The notes beneath the pieces were generated by a model. It searched no databases, was not told where the DNA came from, and was given only the letters and a program-made list of their open reading frames with translations. From the NCBI GenBank assembly GCA_029216955.1, contig JANAVB010031417.1, positions 15,645,555 to 15,709,554 of the forward strand: 64,000 nucleotides of DNA, read 5' to 3'. Numbering within the stretch: the stretch's first letter is position 1; every line of letters begins with the position of its first letter. Below are positions 23,499 through 34,137 of this stretch, one piece after another. Made by a program: the position numbers and the translations under genes. This DNA comes from Iris pallida. Taxonomy: Eukaryota > Streptophyta > Magnoliopsida > Asparagales > Iridaceae.

Positions 23499-24725
23499 CT
23501 AGGCTGTGATGACGGGAGAAATATGATATTTTTGGTATTTTACCAAACTTTTAGTGGGCATGGTAGCATTTCTCGTCGTGTGTGATGGGTTGAAGAGGTA
23601 TCTTCTTAGTACTTTGCATGGGTCACTGCGATACTAAGGTATGATGCATTCCTCATCATGCTTCGATGGGTTGAAGAGGTAACCATTCTTACTGGATGAA
23701 AAGAAACTCCAATCTCTGAGCCTTTATTTTCATATATATCTATTCTGTGTCAGCTTCTTTGGATGTTAAAATATATATTCTGTAGCTTCTTTGGATGTAA
23801 AATTAATTACTCTGGACAATTTGTACAGTTAAATTTTCATGTATTGCGAACATTTTGAACAGAAGTACTTATCTGTACACCCCCAGGTGATTTCGGGCCT
23901 GTCTTGTGGACATTTTGTACAGATTTTTAATTGTAGAGATTTGGTATTATGGACATTTTTGGCTGCTATTATGTACAGATTTTTTATTGTGTACATTTTG
24001 GCTGGTATTATGGACATTTTTGCTGTATTGGCCTGCAGTCAACATATGTATGCCTGGACAATATGTGTGCTTGGACAATTTGTAAGCCTGGACAATATGT
24101 ATTTTTGCTGTATTGGCCTGCAGTCAACATATGTATGCCTGGACAATATGTGTGCCTGGACAATTTGTATGCCTGCAGTCAACATTTATGCTGTATTGGC
24201 CTGCAGTCAACATTTTGTACAGATTTTTTCTTTATAGTCTGCACAAGGATTCATGTCCAATTTGGCTTGGACATTTTGCTCTTTACTACTGCCTGGACAA
24301 TATGTATGCCTGGACAATATGTATGTGCTTCAAGGATTCATGTCCAATATGTCTGTCTTCAAACATATATCGGCCTACAGTTTGCCTGGACATTTTGCTC
24401 TTGCTATTGCCTGGACATTTTCCTCTCGGTTTATGAAAATTTCCAGCAAAGGAGAGGCAAGTAAGATCACCATATTAATAATGTGGTGATGCTATCAACT
24501 TCCATGTTGGTAGCCAAACAATGGAATTGGAAAAATCTCTCTTTTTATGTCGAATACCGGTGTGTTACCAAACAATAGAAGTGGAAGAACTATACTTTCC
24601 AAATCAACTTCATGGGTCAGCCAAACATATTTTTGGGATTTCAAAATTCAGGAACTCAACTCAGTTCACCTGAATTGTATTTTACTTTCCACTATCAACT
24701 CACTTCCTTTTTACCAAACAAGTCC
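23499..24725. repeat. PIF right arm with GCCTGGACAATATGTATG repeats and terminal inverted repeat
   Basis: Positions 23560-23690 hold two GATGGGTTGAAGAGGTA motifs matching the left arm. Positions 23860-24425 are built from irregular repeats of TGCCTGGACAATATGTATG and GGCCTGCAGTCAACAT. From 24480 to 24725, ACCAAACAAT-GAA-TGGAA motifs repeat the terminal sequence. No gene is seen. Confidence 0.7.
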
Positions 24726-24728
24726 TAA

Positions 24729-25077
24729 ATGGAAGTTTGAGTTGGAGTTAGAAATGGGTGGGTATGGTGGTAGGGAAGCTACCTAGTGATGGTGCCAAGT
24801 GGAGAGTACTCGGAAGTGTTGGTTCATTTCAGCTTCGTCTCAATTCAAAGGGAGGGACTTTTTGACCGGTTCTAATTAGGAATCAAACTTATAATTATTA
24901 GTCATGGGTCGGCAGCAACGAGTATATCAATCAATCGATCGATCGATAATTATTGAGAAACCTGCCATTACCCACATTGATATCGACTGTCATAATGACC
25001 AGGTGTCGCATATTTTTAGTGGTCTCTGTTGTTCTTGACTCATTACTGATTTTGCATGCACTGCACGCTGCCTTCGT
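24729..25077. other. Intergenic DNA between PIF and hAT
   Basis: Nothing coding or repetitive is recognised, apart from a short AATCGATCGATCGAT run near 24935. Confidence 0.4.
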
Positions 25078-25660
25078 GCATCTAGTAGGGGTGCAACTCG
25101 GGCGGGCTAAACCCGAATTCGATCGGATAAATTCGTTAACGGGTTGGGTTAGGATTGAAGATATTTGGGTTCGGACTTGAGCTCGGGTTAAAATATTTGA
25201 ACCCGATCAAAAATCGGGTTGGGCTTGGGTTCATGTGTTGGATAACCCGAAGAACCCGAAACCTGACATACATATAATTTATATATATATTGTTTCATAC
25301 TACTTAAATAAAAAGTTTAAACTATAATTTTTTCACTCGAACACTTCAATTCCTTGTCCTAAATCTCATTTCAGTTTTATTTTGTAATGATTGAGACTTG
25401 ATTGCTATTTGATTATGCATTTAATATTACTCTTGTTTAAAATTATTTCAAATATCATATTAGAGTCCGATAAACCCGACCCAATCCGAGCCAAACCCGA
25501 TCCTCCGGACTTGGTCTTGGGCTTCATATGTTGAACCCGAAGTCGGGTTGGGCTTGGGCTTGGACTAGGCTTATGATCTATCGGGTTGGGCTCGGATTTG
25601 TAGTGCCCCGACCCGCAAGATGCCTTATGTTGGATAGTTGGTTCGATGAAACCTTGTTAG

Positions 25661-27001
25661 CAAGGACGGAACCAGAATTTAAGTTTATCCCGGACTGAAG
25701 TTAAAATACACTAGAAAAGTATCAGTTATGTCATCCGAATCTGATATTCCAGAACATTGAAAAAGGAAAGACCTACAAAGTGACTCTTCATGTCATCCAA
25801 ATCTTTGAACTTGTTAGTTTCACTGACAAGCTCGGATGGATTGCAGAAACCGGCTTCTGCCACTATAATATGGGCCTTTCTGAGCTGCACAAGTGATTTT
25901 TAATGGAAAACTAGTACTTCCACACATCTATTTTCCATTTTTTAAGTTATAAAGGATTTAATTTTTCCACATATTTACTGGTTTGCAAGTCTCAAATTGG
26001 ACAAAGGTTGAACTTCAGTTAAAGTCCTCAGGAACTAACAGGAACTCAAGGCATTTGTTGCAATCCATATAAAAGCATTATTCATATCTAACCGGTAAAA
26101 TGGCCAATTTAAGTTGAAAGGACGATAATAACAATAACATTAATCATTTCACCAAGAATCAATTATCCAGCAACTAGAATCAAACACTTAACAATTAACA
26201 TTAATCATGTCACCAAGAATCAATTATCAATTTCATATACCTGCACTCTGCAGCACAATAAATCTGTCTCCGCCCCTGGCTGCACTCGGCCTTTAAAATC
26301 CTCCTGAATTAACAATGAAAAAAAATAAGATCAAGCAATTAAGCAAATGGGATTAGGAATCCAGGAATTTCACACTCTCTGCTCCAAATTATCGAAACGG
26401 GCCTTCTTTAGAGCCACAATTTTACCTGTTAAAGTGTCCCTCGTCGTGTAAACATTACTATAAGTACCTTCACTACCATGCCCAATCTAGAAAGAGAACA
26501 AGAACAACTGAATTTAGGATCCCATTCAGTTTGATGTATAAATAGTTTTTAATAAATTCTGCACCCTATAAAAAAAAGCTGGGATTAGGAACTGGCCGCT
26601 CACCGCTGGCGACAATCGAGGCGACAAGACCGGCTGCGGCATTGCTGAGCGCCCTCGATTGAACTGTGCTTGCTGGCACAGCCGCACAGCACTGGCATTT
26701 GCAAGTTGCGGGCTTGCAGCCCGCCGCCCGATGGGATTCATGGACTCATGGGAGGCTAGCACTAGCCGTCACCTAGCTAGTAGAGAAAGAGGGACCCCGA
26801 TGGGATGTGAAAGAAACAGACTGCCTGCTAGCTTGTGGGCTCCTGATAGTGAACATCCAATGGAGTCAGGTGGTCCGGATGGATTAGCTGCTGCCTGCTG
26901 GACTGGGCAGCCTGGGGCTACATATAAAAATAAAAATAAAAAATCTTTTTTCGGCTGGGTGGGCTGCAGCCCACCGTAGCCCACCAGTAAATCCATCCCT
27001 G
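25661..27001 (-). mobile_element. hAT-like non-autonomous element with captured gene fragments
   Basis: The outer ends are CAAGGACGGAACCA and, inverted, CAGGGATGGATTTA. These are related imperfect termini differing mainly by transitions. The 8-bp flanks CTTGTTAG (25653-25660) and CTTGTTGG (27002-27009) look like a TSD with one change. The minus strand holds an exon of a CRK-type kinase with its splice acceptor and further exon-like segments. It has no transposase. Strand follows the captured exon. Confidence 0.68.
26352..26486 (-). pseudogene. Captured exon of a CRK/CDK-like protein kinase
   Basis: On the minus strand a splice acceptor (TCTTTCTAG, ending 26487) is followed by a glycine-loop segment IGHGSEGTYSNVY and then TGKIVALKKARFDNLE. 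This has the VALKK lysine and the FDNLE signature of plant CRK-type cyclin-dependent-kinase-like enzymes. The exon boundary falls where these genes usually begin an exon. After FDNLE the frame breaks; a single missing base restores similarity to the ESVKF that normally follows. The rest of the kinase is absent. It is a host-gene fragment transduplicated by the surrounding element, not a functional kinase. Confidence 0.75.
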
Positions 27002-28775
27002 CTTGTTGGACTTGAATATATGCGAAGGATTGCTTGAAAGGCTATGCGATCATGGTAGGAATCGTCCTTTGAATGTGAGTAGTGTTGAACCCTTCAAAGA
27101 TCATTTAGCTTCACGCTTAAAATAAGGATGAGTATGCTATGTTTCTTGTTGAGTTGCTCAATAACACCTTGCATGGAATTTGGAAAGATAATAATCACCT
27201 GAACGTAAACTATTGCTGCTAAATGAATTGTATGCTTAAAAGATGTTCCGATGAATTACATGACAGGTGAAGGCAAGTCCCAATTACTTGGACGATGAGT
27301 ATATCGAGCTTTGGCTCAATGAATAGATGGTAAAACAGATGCTAAGTCCCAGGAATTGGGCAGTGAGCACATTGAGTTGGTTGGAAAGATGTATGGTATC
27401 AAGGGTGTGGCAAAGGGATTTGGGTAACAACATTATATTATCCTGTACCGATGTGGAATGTTGATTACGCCAAGGTCCTGGAAAGATGGCAAGATGGCTA
27501 GATGGCAAGATGGCAATACGAATGAAAAAGATGGATTATTACTTAGTTTTCCTTAGCATGCATTATATGTTTCTTCTTAGATAAGTTGCATATTGTTGCA
27601 TGGTCATGGACAACTTGTCGACAAGGTGGTTCCTTGAACGGTATTCCTGGGCCAAGGAACCCGGTTCGTCCTAGGAGGAACAAGGATGGTGTCGACATAC
27701 TGACATCGGAATTTCAGGACTTGCAGTGGAGGCTTGCTACCGCCCACTAAAAGGACGTTGAAATCACATGGTGCTGAAGTAGTAGCACAGTGTTTCGGAA
27801 ACCTCCCATGGATTTGCACCCCATTCGGAGTTAGCCGTTCACCTGTAAGATGATCCAAGATGGCGTGTCGCCAGTGACCTTCATATAGATAGGTCCGGTA
27901 CAAATGATGTCTTATACAGGCAGAGTAATTTATTACTCAATTACAGGAAAGGATGTCGGCTGTTGGTAAGAATCACCTGAACGGTGATATTTATATTGAA
28001 TCATGATATTGTTCCTAACAATGTCTTGTGCAGGCAGAGTAAGTATTATAAATGTACAGGGATGGCTACACGACCGTAGGTAAGAATCACCAAAGGGTGA
28101 TAACAGTATGCTTTAAATTACATTGGCTATGAGATTTACATGCCTTACTTCTTGTCGGCTATAACATGACATTGACCCTAAGGCAACGAGAAAGACCACT
28201 GTTAATAATGTTCTGTAACATGATTACTTAGTGTTGTCTTCTTAGGTGAGTTGGGCCAGCACCGCTCGCCAGTACATTGATGATGTACTGACCCACGTTG
28301 TGGGCAATATTACAGGTGTTTGCTTGGAAGAAATCCTGTGAATTAGTGCTTCGCATCGATGAATCGGATGGGTGTGCAGAAGCTCTTCTTTCAAGACGAT
28401 GTCTTCTGCTATATGGGACATAATGTATGGAACAGTGTAATTCAGTTGTACCAGTGAGGTTGTAGCCATATTGGCAAGTTCATTGTAAAGAAGTCGGAAT
28501 ATTCATTTGTAGCCTAAAGGGCAAGTGTATACATTCAGTTGGTTATTCAAGAGTCTTGTAATCAATTGTAAACTCTGTATTCCACTGCAAGTCTTGTAAT
28601 CCATTATGATTATCAATAAAGAGATACATTTCTTCATATCTTGTGTGACTTCAATTTATCTGCTTGGTTTTGCTGCGTTGTCGATGTTTCCTGAGAAATA
28701 CCAGAAACTGTAATGGTTTTGCCTTGTACAAGTGCAATCTAGACTTGTACGGCATCACGCCCAGTGGCTAGTTTT
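27002..28775 (+). other. Solo-LTR body without genes
   Basis: This is LTR sequence only. It contains the CTTGTCGACAAG block at 27614-27625 and its downstream partners GGACTTGCAG (27718) and GCCAGTGACC (27868). Two similar stretches near 27905-27990 and 28020-28100 share GCAGAGTAA, then TACAGG, then GGTAAGAATCACC. An AATAAA polyadenylation-like signal is at 28615-28620. Confidence 0.55.
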
Positions 28776-28791
28776 CGATCCTCTGGGATCG
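28776..28791 (+). other. LTR-terminal hairpin (solo LTR)
   Basis: Stem CGATCC/GGATCG closes a TCTG loop, 10 nt before the LTR end, the same spacing as in the gypsy LTR. Stem bases differ from the gypsy copy in a compensatory way. Confidence 0.68.
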
Positions 28792-28854
28792 GGGCGTAAC
28801 AGGGTTGACCTCAAACCCGACCCAACCCGACCGAGTTGCACCCCTAGCATCTAG

Positions 28855-29021
28855 AAGTAGAAACAAGTATTGTTGCATAATAAGCCTGTCCCTGGCTTAT
28901 TAGGTTGAAGTTCCCAGGAGAACCTTTTCAAAGGCGGATTTAATTCCATGATTATTAGCCGCCTCCTAAGCGTTAACCACTTGAATCAATAGGCACACTT
29001 TTGGCAACTTTTATTTGTTTT
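28855..29021. other. Short intergenic spacer between the hAT element and the MITE
   Basis: Unique-looking AT-rich DNA. No gene or repeat is recognised. Confidence 0.4.
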
Positions 29022-29029
29022 ATATAGTG

Positions 29030-29472
29030 CAAGGTTCGCATTATCGATGCCGGATCCGTGCTAATCGATGGTTGAATCGGTATTGGTAGTTTCGGATCGG
29101 AGAATCAATTTTCTTTTTGGTATCGAAAACAAAATAATTATTACAAATTTAAAAAATAATATTTTTATATATTTAGATATATTTTAAGTATACTATGTGT
29201 TATTTTTTAATAGTTTTAAAATTTAATAAAATAATAGTCATTCTTACTGATTGGTTTTTCCTGCCATAAATAATTTTTATTTATTTATATGTTTTTACAC
29301 CATTGCTATTGGTCTTTTTCTTTCAACTTTGTCTACCAAATTGACTGGAAAAGAGATCACAAACGTCGGTATCGATGAATATATCAATAGCGGTCGGTAT
29401 CGAATCGAGACATGCTAAACTGTATCAGCCTCGGCCGTATCGGATCCGTATCGATCGATACTGCAAACTATG
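29030..29472. mobile_element. hAT-type MITE
   Basis: Inverted ends are CAAGGTTCGCATTATCGAT and CATAGTTTGCAGTATCGAT. They are flanked by identical 8-bp ATATAGTG (29022-29029 and 29473-29480). The element is 443 bp with an AT-rich core and subterminal GGATCCG and CGGTATCGA motifs. It has no coding capacity. Confidence 0.8.
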
Positions 29473-29526
29473 ATATAGTGTTTACAACTGTATAAACATA
29501 GGCGGATGTATTGGTTGGCTGGGGTG

Positions 29527-32458
29527 TGTAACGCCCCAGAACCAGAATACTGGAGAGCGGGGGCGTACATAGCCAGCTACATATATTGAAATACAATCCA
29601 CCTCGCTATACGGTCACGGCTGTCTAGATACATGAGGGTTTATCTACAAGCTATCAGTCACTTATGGTCGTGAACAAGCCTATTGTCTCAATCTCAAGCA
29701 AGCAATAACAGTTTACAAGATGTCAGAACACCAAATATACAATAGTAAGACGTCCCATACATTACATACTTGGATGATCATGAAGCTAGTCGTACAAAAT
29801 ATCAAGAGTTCAGTCATACATGATCAACCCTAGGACTTTGTCAATCATGTTACAGCCCGTAGGTAGATAGTAAATAAAGGTGCAATCGAGCTAACACATG
29901 CTCGTCGGCTAAACGTCTCAAAAGAATATTTTTACAATAGAGTGAGAGAACAAAAGAAACCCACTCGTTGCCAGGGTTACGCCTGGTGGTCACCATCTGG
30001 CTGGAAGGTAGGTAGATCCTCTGGCGCTACTCCAAAATTTGGCCATACAAAACCAGCTGGGTCAGATCCCAGAAAGAGCAAGTGCTACAAAGGAGGCTTC
30101 ACTTAGGAACTAAAGCCAGCATATAATAAGAGAATATTAAAGATAACTATAAAGAAAACTGATAATGACAGAGCCAACCACAGTAAAGTTGAGTACGAGT
30201 AAAGTTGAGTACGAGTAAACCATTCAAGTAGCCAGGTCGCAATCCTTAAACCAAACAAGGACCGGGGTTGCAACCCTTCACCTAAATAGAAATCCATCCC
30301 AAATACCTGTTGGTAAAGTAATAAGACAATAAACGAAGAGAGGACGCAGAACTGCTCCGGGAGCCATGTTACAACCCTTAAACCAAACAAGGACCGGGGA
30401 TGTAACCTTTGGCCTGAACAGAACTTTGCCCCTGATCTTTATTGTTAAGGTAAGCATAAATAATCGTGCTATTGAAGTAAGGTAAATCTTGACGAGCAGG
30501 ACAATAAACGAAGAGATGACACAGAACTGCTCCGGGAACCAAGTTACAACCCTTAAACCAAACAAGGACCGGGGTTGTAACCCTTCGCCTAAACAGAACT
30601 GGTCCCTCGATCATTATTGTTAAGGCAAGCACAAGTAATCGTGTCATGTTATAATCTTGTACAGGATCAGGACGGGACGAAGCTGGACTAGACTCCATCC
30701 AATCAATTACGGCCAAGCAAGGAGTACGGCTTGATACTTTAACTAACTAAGGTTATCAAGGCCTAGTTACTAGCAAGATGTAATGAGATTATTCTAACAG
30801 CCACAAGCCCTGCAGACCATCCAGGTTATCCAGACGTAATTTGGGGATTGAATTCATGTGGGTACATTGTCCAAGAACACATGTACCCGTAAGTAGCTTG
30901 GTGGAGGCAACACATGACAGTGTGCTGGAAATGTGTCCTACTCGACGGTAGGCTACAAATCCCATGATGGTGTGCCCAGATAACGGGATTGCCTGTAGCT
31001 GGGAAATCACTTCATGACTACTGGATTTTTCTAGTTATTAGCCTTAGTCAATTTCAGTAGGCACCCCTGACCGTGGTATTCAGGGGTCCCTATCCTAGAC
31101 ATGATGCAAGACAATACTGGTTCATTTGTACAAACACAATCATCCACGGTGTCCAGGCCATTCATTCTCGTCATGTCAAGCTAGCCGTCGCAACAGCGTT
31201 CAATAGTTCCCATCATGCTTGCTTGTTATGTCTTGTTACGTCATGTTAACTTCATACCATGTCGTGTACAATTATCATTTCAAACATATTAAGTAAATTC
31301 GTGATTATCAAGTTATGACAAAAAGGCGTAAGGATATAAAAGCAATACATTATGCTAAGGTAAGGGGGGCTCGAGATTCTACGAGGGCAATACTATGCTA
31401 GGCCCAAGAGACCCCGTGCGTAAAATTGCTCTACGCGGACAAGACAGAAGGGTAGGCATGGTCTACGCGAGCAAGAGTTCATACGGGCAGGATTTTACGC
31501 GAGCCAGGGCTTTACGCTAGCAAGCTGTAGGCAAGCGAGGCTCTACGCGAGCAAAACTCTACGCGAGGGAAATTCTACGCGAGTGAAACACTCGAGCAAG
31601 ACTTTACGCACGCGAGAGTCTGCTCGAGCCAGGATTTTACGCGAGCACGATTTTACGCGAGCGCGGGTGGGGGGGGCGAGCGTAAAAGTTTGAATGAACT
31701 CGGCGTAAAACTGAGTACGCTGGCACGTAATTGCGTGTGCGTAAAAGGCTAAATAATACGCTGTCACGTAAAACATGGGCGTAAAAGCTAAACACTACGC
31801 TGGCACGTAAAACGTGTGCGTAAAACTCCATCTTCTTCCTATGGCCAAGAAAACAGGCGTAAAAGCTCACAAATCCAAGCAAGCCCTATCTCGGTCAAGT
31901 CTCAATGAAATCCGACTATTCCAGAGCAAAACTTGCGTAAAATCGAATTCCCTATTACATGGAACTCTCCAATTCAAAAACAACCAAGTTTCAGAAGATC
32001 AAAACCATGAAGATCAAAAAATACTAAAACTTAGATCTACAAAAAATGAGCCATGAAATTCAAAAATGCTAAATACTAAAGTGACTTAGAAACCCGTGGA
32101 GAAGACAATAGAACAACAAAATTTGAGTTCCTCCATGAAACAAGTTGCACTTGCCTATGGTGGGGTTCAGTGAGGAAGAAGAAGAGGAAGACAGTAATGA
32201 GAAAATTGAATGAAGAGAGAGAAAGGTGGTTGGGGTTTAATAAATGATGGAGGGTGGTAGGTAGGGGTTTGCACCCAACCCAAACCGAACCAAATCAAGC
32301 CGAACCCAACTGAACCCAGTGCATGCCAGAACCATGAAATGCTGACTAATTCATGCCAAGGCAGAACTCAAGGCTAGCCAATCAGGACAAGTCTAAATAC
32401 AGGTCCGAAATCACGTACATGTATACCAAAATACGTAATACGAACTATGGTCATTACA
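29527..32458 (-). repeat. 3' LTR of the minus-strand gypsy (LTR B)
   Basis: In sense orientation it starts TGTAATGACC (at 32458) and ends CTGGGGCGTTACA (at 29527). Near 30220-30600 three copies of an ACCAAACAAGGACCGGGGTTG segment (one of them GGGGATG) are spaced about 150 bp apart. The variable array lies at 31380-31815. No coding region. Confidence 0.9.
31380..31815 (-). repeat. GCGTA/TTTTACGC motif array in LTR B
   Basis: Numerous CTCGCGTA, CAGCGTA and TTTTACGC motifs (sense strand) are spaced 15-35 bp apart. They occupy the same place in the LTR as the CCGCATG array of solo LTR A, but with a different unit. Confidence 0.82.
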
Positions 32459-32492
32459 ACTCTACCCACCTTAAAACAATTCCGTCCTCGGA
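32459..32492 (-). other. Polypurine-tract region of the minus-strand gypsy
   Basis: On the minus strand, TCCGAGGACGGAATTG and then AAGGTGGGTAGAG sit directly against the LTR. This is the standard layout of plant Tekay-type elements for plus-strand priming. Confidence 0.6.
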
Positions 32493-32625
32493 ATTTAATT
32501 AAGAGGCTAGAGAGGCAAGGACAAGCTAGACTAATCACAGACAAGTTATAACAAGGTAATCAATCAAGCAATCATTCATTCAAGCAAGAAATTGATAGCA
32601 TAAGGCATAAGGACGATATTATACC

Positions 32626-34137
32626 TTACGAGTCAAACAGGTCAGGATATCGCGATCGGATATTATCCTCACGCTCCCACGTTGACTCACCCAAAAAGTG
32701 ATGACCCCAAGCAACACGGACTAAACTAATAGTCTTGTTCTTGAGTATCTTCTCTCTTTGGTCTAATATAGACACGTGCCTCTCCTCATATGAAAGGTTG
32801 GTACCAACAACCAATTCTGAATGATCCAGGATGTGGCTCAGGTCTGGGATATACTGTCGTAGTTGGGATATATGGAAAACGTCATACACCTCACGTAACG
32901 ACGGCAGAAGAGCGAGACGATAAGATACATCACCTATTCGCTCCAGAATATCGAACGGCCCAATATACCTAGGACTAAGCTTTCCCCGAACGCCAAAACG
33001 AATGACGTCACGGTTAGGCGAAATCCTCAGGAATACATGGTCGTCGACCGAAAACTCAAGGGGTCGCCGATGAGAATCGGCCCAATGGCGCTGGCGATCT
33101 TGGGCAACTCGAAGATGATTTCTGACTCTCCTGACCACCTCAACCGTCTGAGCAATCATTTCAGGACCGAGCATCTGCCTCTCTCCAATATCGTCCCATG
33201 CTAGCGGAGATCGGCACTTCCTTCCATATAATGCCTCTAACGGTGCCATCTGGATACTGGCCTGGAAACTGTTGTTGTACGAGAACTCCACCAGGTGCAT
33301 ATGATCATCCCATGAACCACCGAAGTCGAGTGTACAAGATCTCAACATATCTTCTAGGGTTCGTATGGTACGCTCCGACTGACCATCTGTCTGTAGGTGA
33401 TAAGCTGAGCTGAACTGGAGGTGAGTTCCCAAACTCTCTTGTAGGCTACGCCAAAAGTGCGACATAAATCTTGAATCTCTGTCCGAGGTGATACTGACTG
33501 GTATGCCATAAAGTCTGACGATCTGCCTGAGGTACATCTCTGCTAGCTGAGCCGTCGACTGACCAACTCTGAACGGGAGAAAGTGAGCCATCTTCGTGAG
33601 CATGTCTATGATAATCCAAATAGCATCTCTACCGGCCGGGGACCAAGGTAAGCCAGTCACGAAGTCCATGGTCATATGCTCCCACTTCCATTCTAGAATT
33701 GACAATGGCTGAAGAAGTCCAGCTGGCCTCTGATGTTCAGCTTTAACTTGTTGGCAAACCAAACACCGAGAGACAAATCGGGCTATCTCCCTCTTCATGC
33801 CATTCCACCAAAAGTGCTGACGAATATCGCGGTACATCTTCGTACCGCCGGGATGAACCGAATACTGAGAACTGTGAGCCTCTGCCATGATCTCCTGGCT
33901 GATATCTCTGCTGGGTACACATAGACGCTTCCCATGTCGAAGTGTACCGTCTTCATGGATGCATAACTCTGGCCGTCGTCCTGCCTCACACTCGGCTCTG
34001 AGTCGCTGAAGCTTGGAATCGGCTGACTGCGCCATCCGGATCCTTTTGACTATAGTGGACTGAACTTGCATGCTGGCCATCAATGCTATACTGGTAGGAA
34101 GGACAACTCTGATTCCCATCTTCTGAAGATCTGCCAA
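32626..34137 (-). pseudogene. Integrase and chromodomain part of pol (minus-strand gypsy)
   Basis: An uninterrupted 503-codon frame covers the zinc-binding region (HPGGTKMY, FWWNGMKRE, CLVCQQ) and the integrase core. The core has MDFVTGLPWS, TSDRDSRF and GQSERTIRTLEDM, supplying the D, D and E residues. A linker follows, with KLSPRYIGPF and VFHISQLRQY, then a Tekay-type chromodomain-like end (ILDQREKILKNKTI to WEREDNIRSRYPDLF). Integrase inserts element DNA; the chromodomain is thought to steer it to marked chromatin. This part is intact in itself but lies in a different frame from the RT region upstream, so a frameshift near 34100-34160 separates them. Confidence 0.88.

Larger units (their letters stand above)
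5745..24725 (+). mobile_element. PIF/Harbinger DNA transposon, interrupted by two LTR insertions
   Basis: The left end begins GGCCCTGTTTGGTAAACAGG. The right end, read inverted from 24725, begins GGACTTGTTTGGTAAAAAGG. TAA flanks both ends (5742-5744 and 24726-24728), the 3-bp TSD of the PIF/Harbinger superfamily. Inside are its two characteristic genes, a DDE transposase (16738 onward) and a Myb/SANT-like protein (18339 onward), plus an RNase H hybrid-binding domain exon near 20158. Removing the gypsy element (8483-16496) and the solo LTR (20718-23493) leaves about 8.2 kb, large for the superfamily because of long repeat-filled subterminal regions. Both genes are broken, so it is not autonomous today, although the ends look serviceable. 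Confidence 0.9.
25599..28801 (+). repeat. Solo LTR in the hAT, itself interrupted
   Basis: It starts TGTAGTGCCCCGACCC and ends GATCGGGGCGTAACA, close to the ends of the gypsy LTR at 8483. Flanks are GGATT and GGGTT, a 5-bp TSD with one change. Removing the 1341-bp hAT-like insertion leaves about 1.85 kb. It carries the CTTGTCGACAAG motif at 27614-27625, TAATGTATGGAAC near 28420, AATAAA at 28615 and a terminal hairpin at 28776-28791. Confidence 0.82.
25086..28846. mobile_element. Small non-autonomous hAT element, split by a solo LTR
   Basis: The ends TAGGGGTGCAACTCGG and CCGAGTTGCACCCCTA are inverted. They are flanked by the 8-bp duplication GCATCTAG (25078-25085 and 28847-28854), the hAT-superfamily TSD length. 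Without the LTR inserted at 25599-28801 it is only about 560 bp. It is made largely of GGGTT/AACCCGA motifs and has no transposase. Confidence 0.88.

Noticed and set aside
26526..26996. Open frames on both strands in the hAT-like element
   Set aside because: No domain and no splice link to the kinase exon could be shown. Inverted GCAGCCCACC motifs and low complexity account for the openness.
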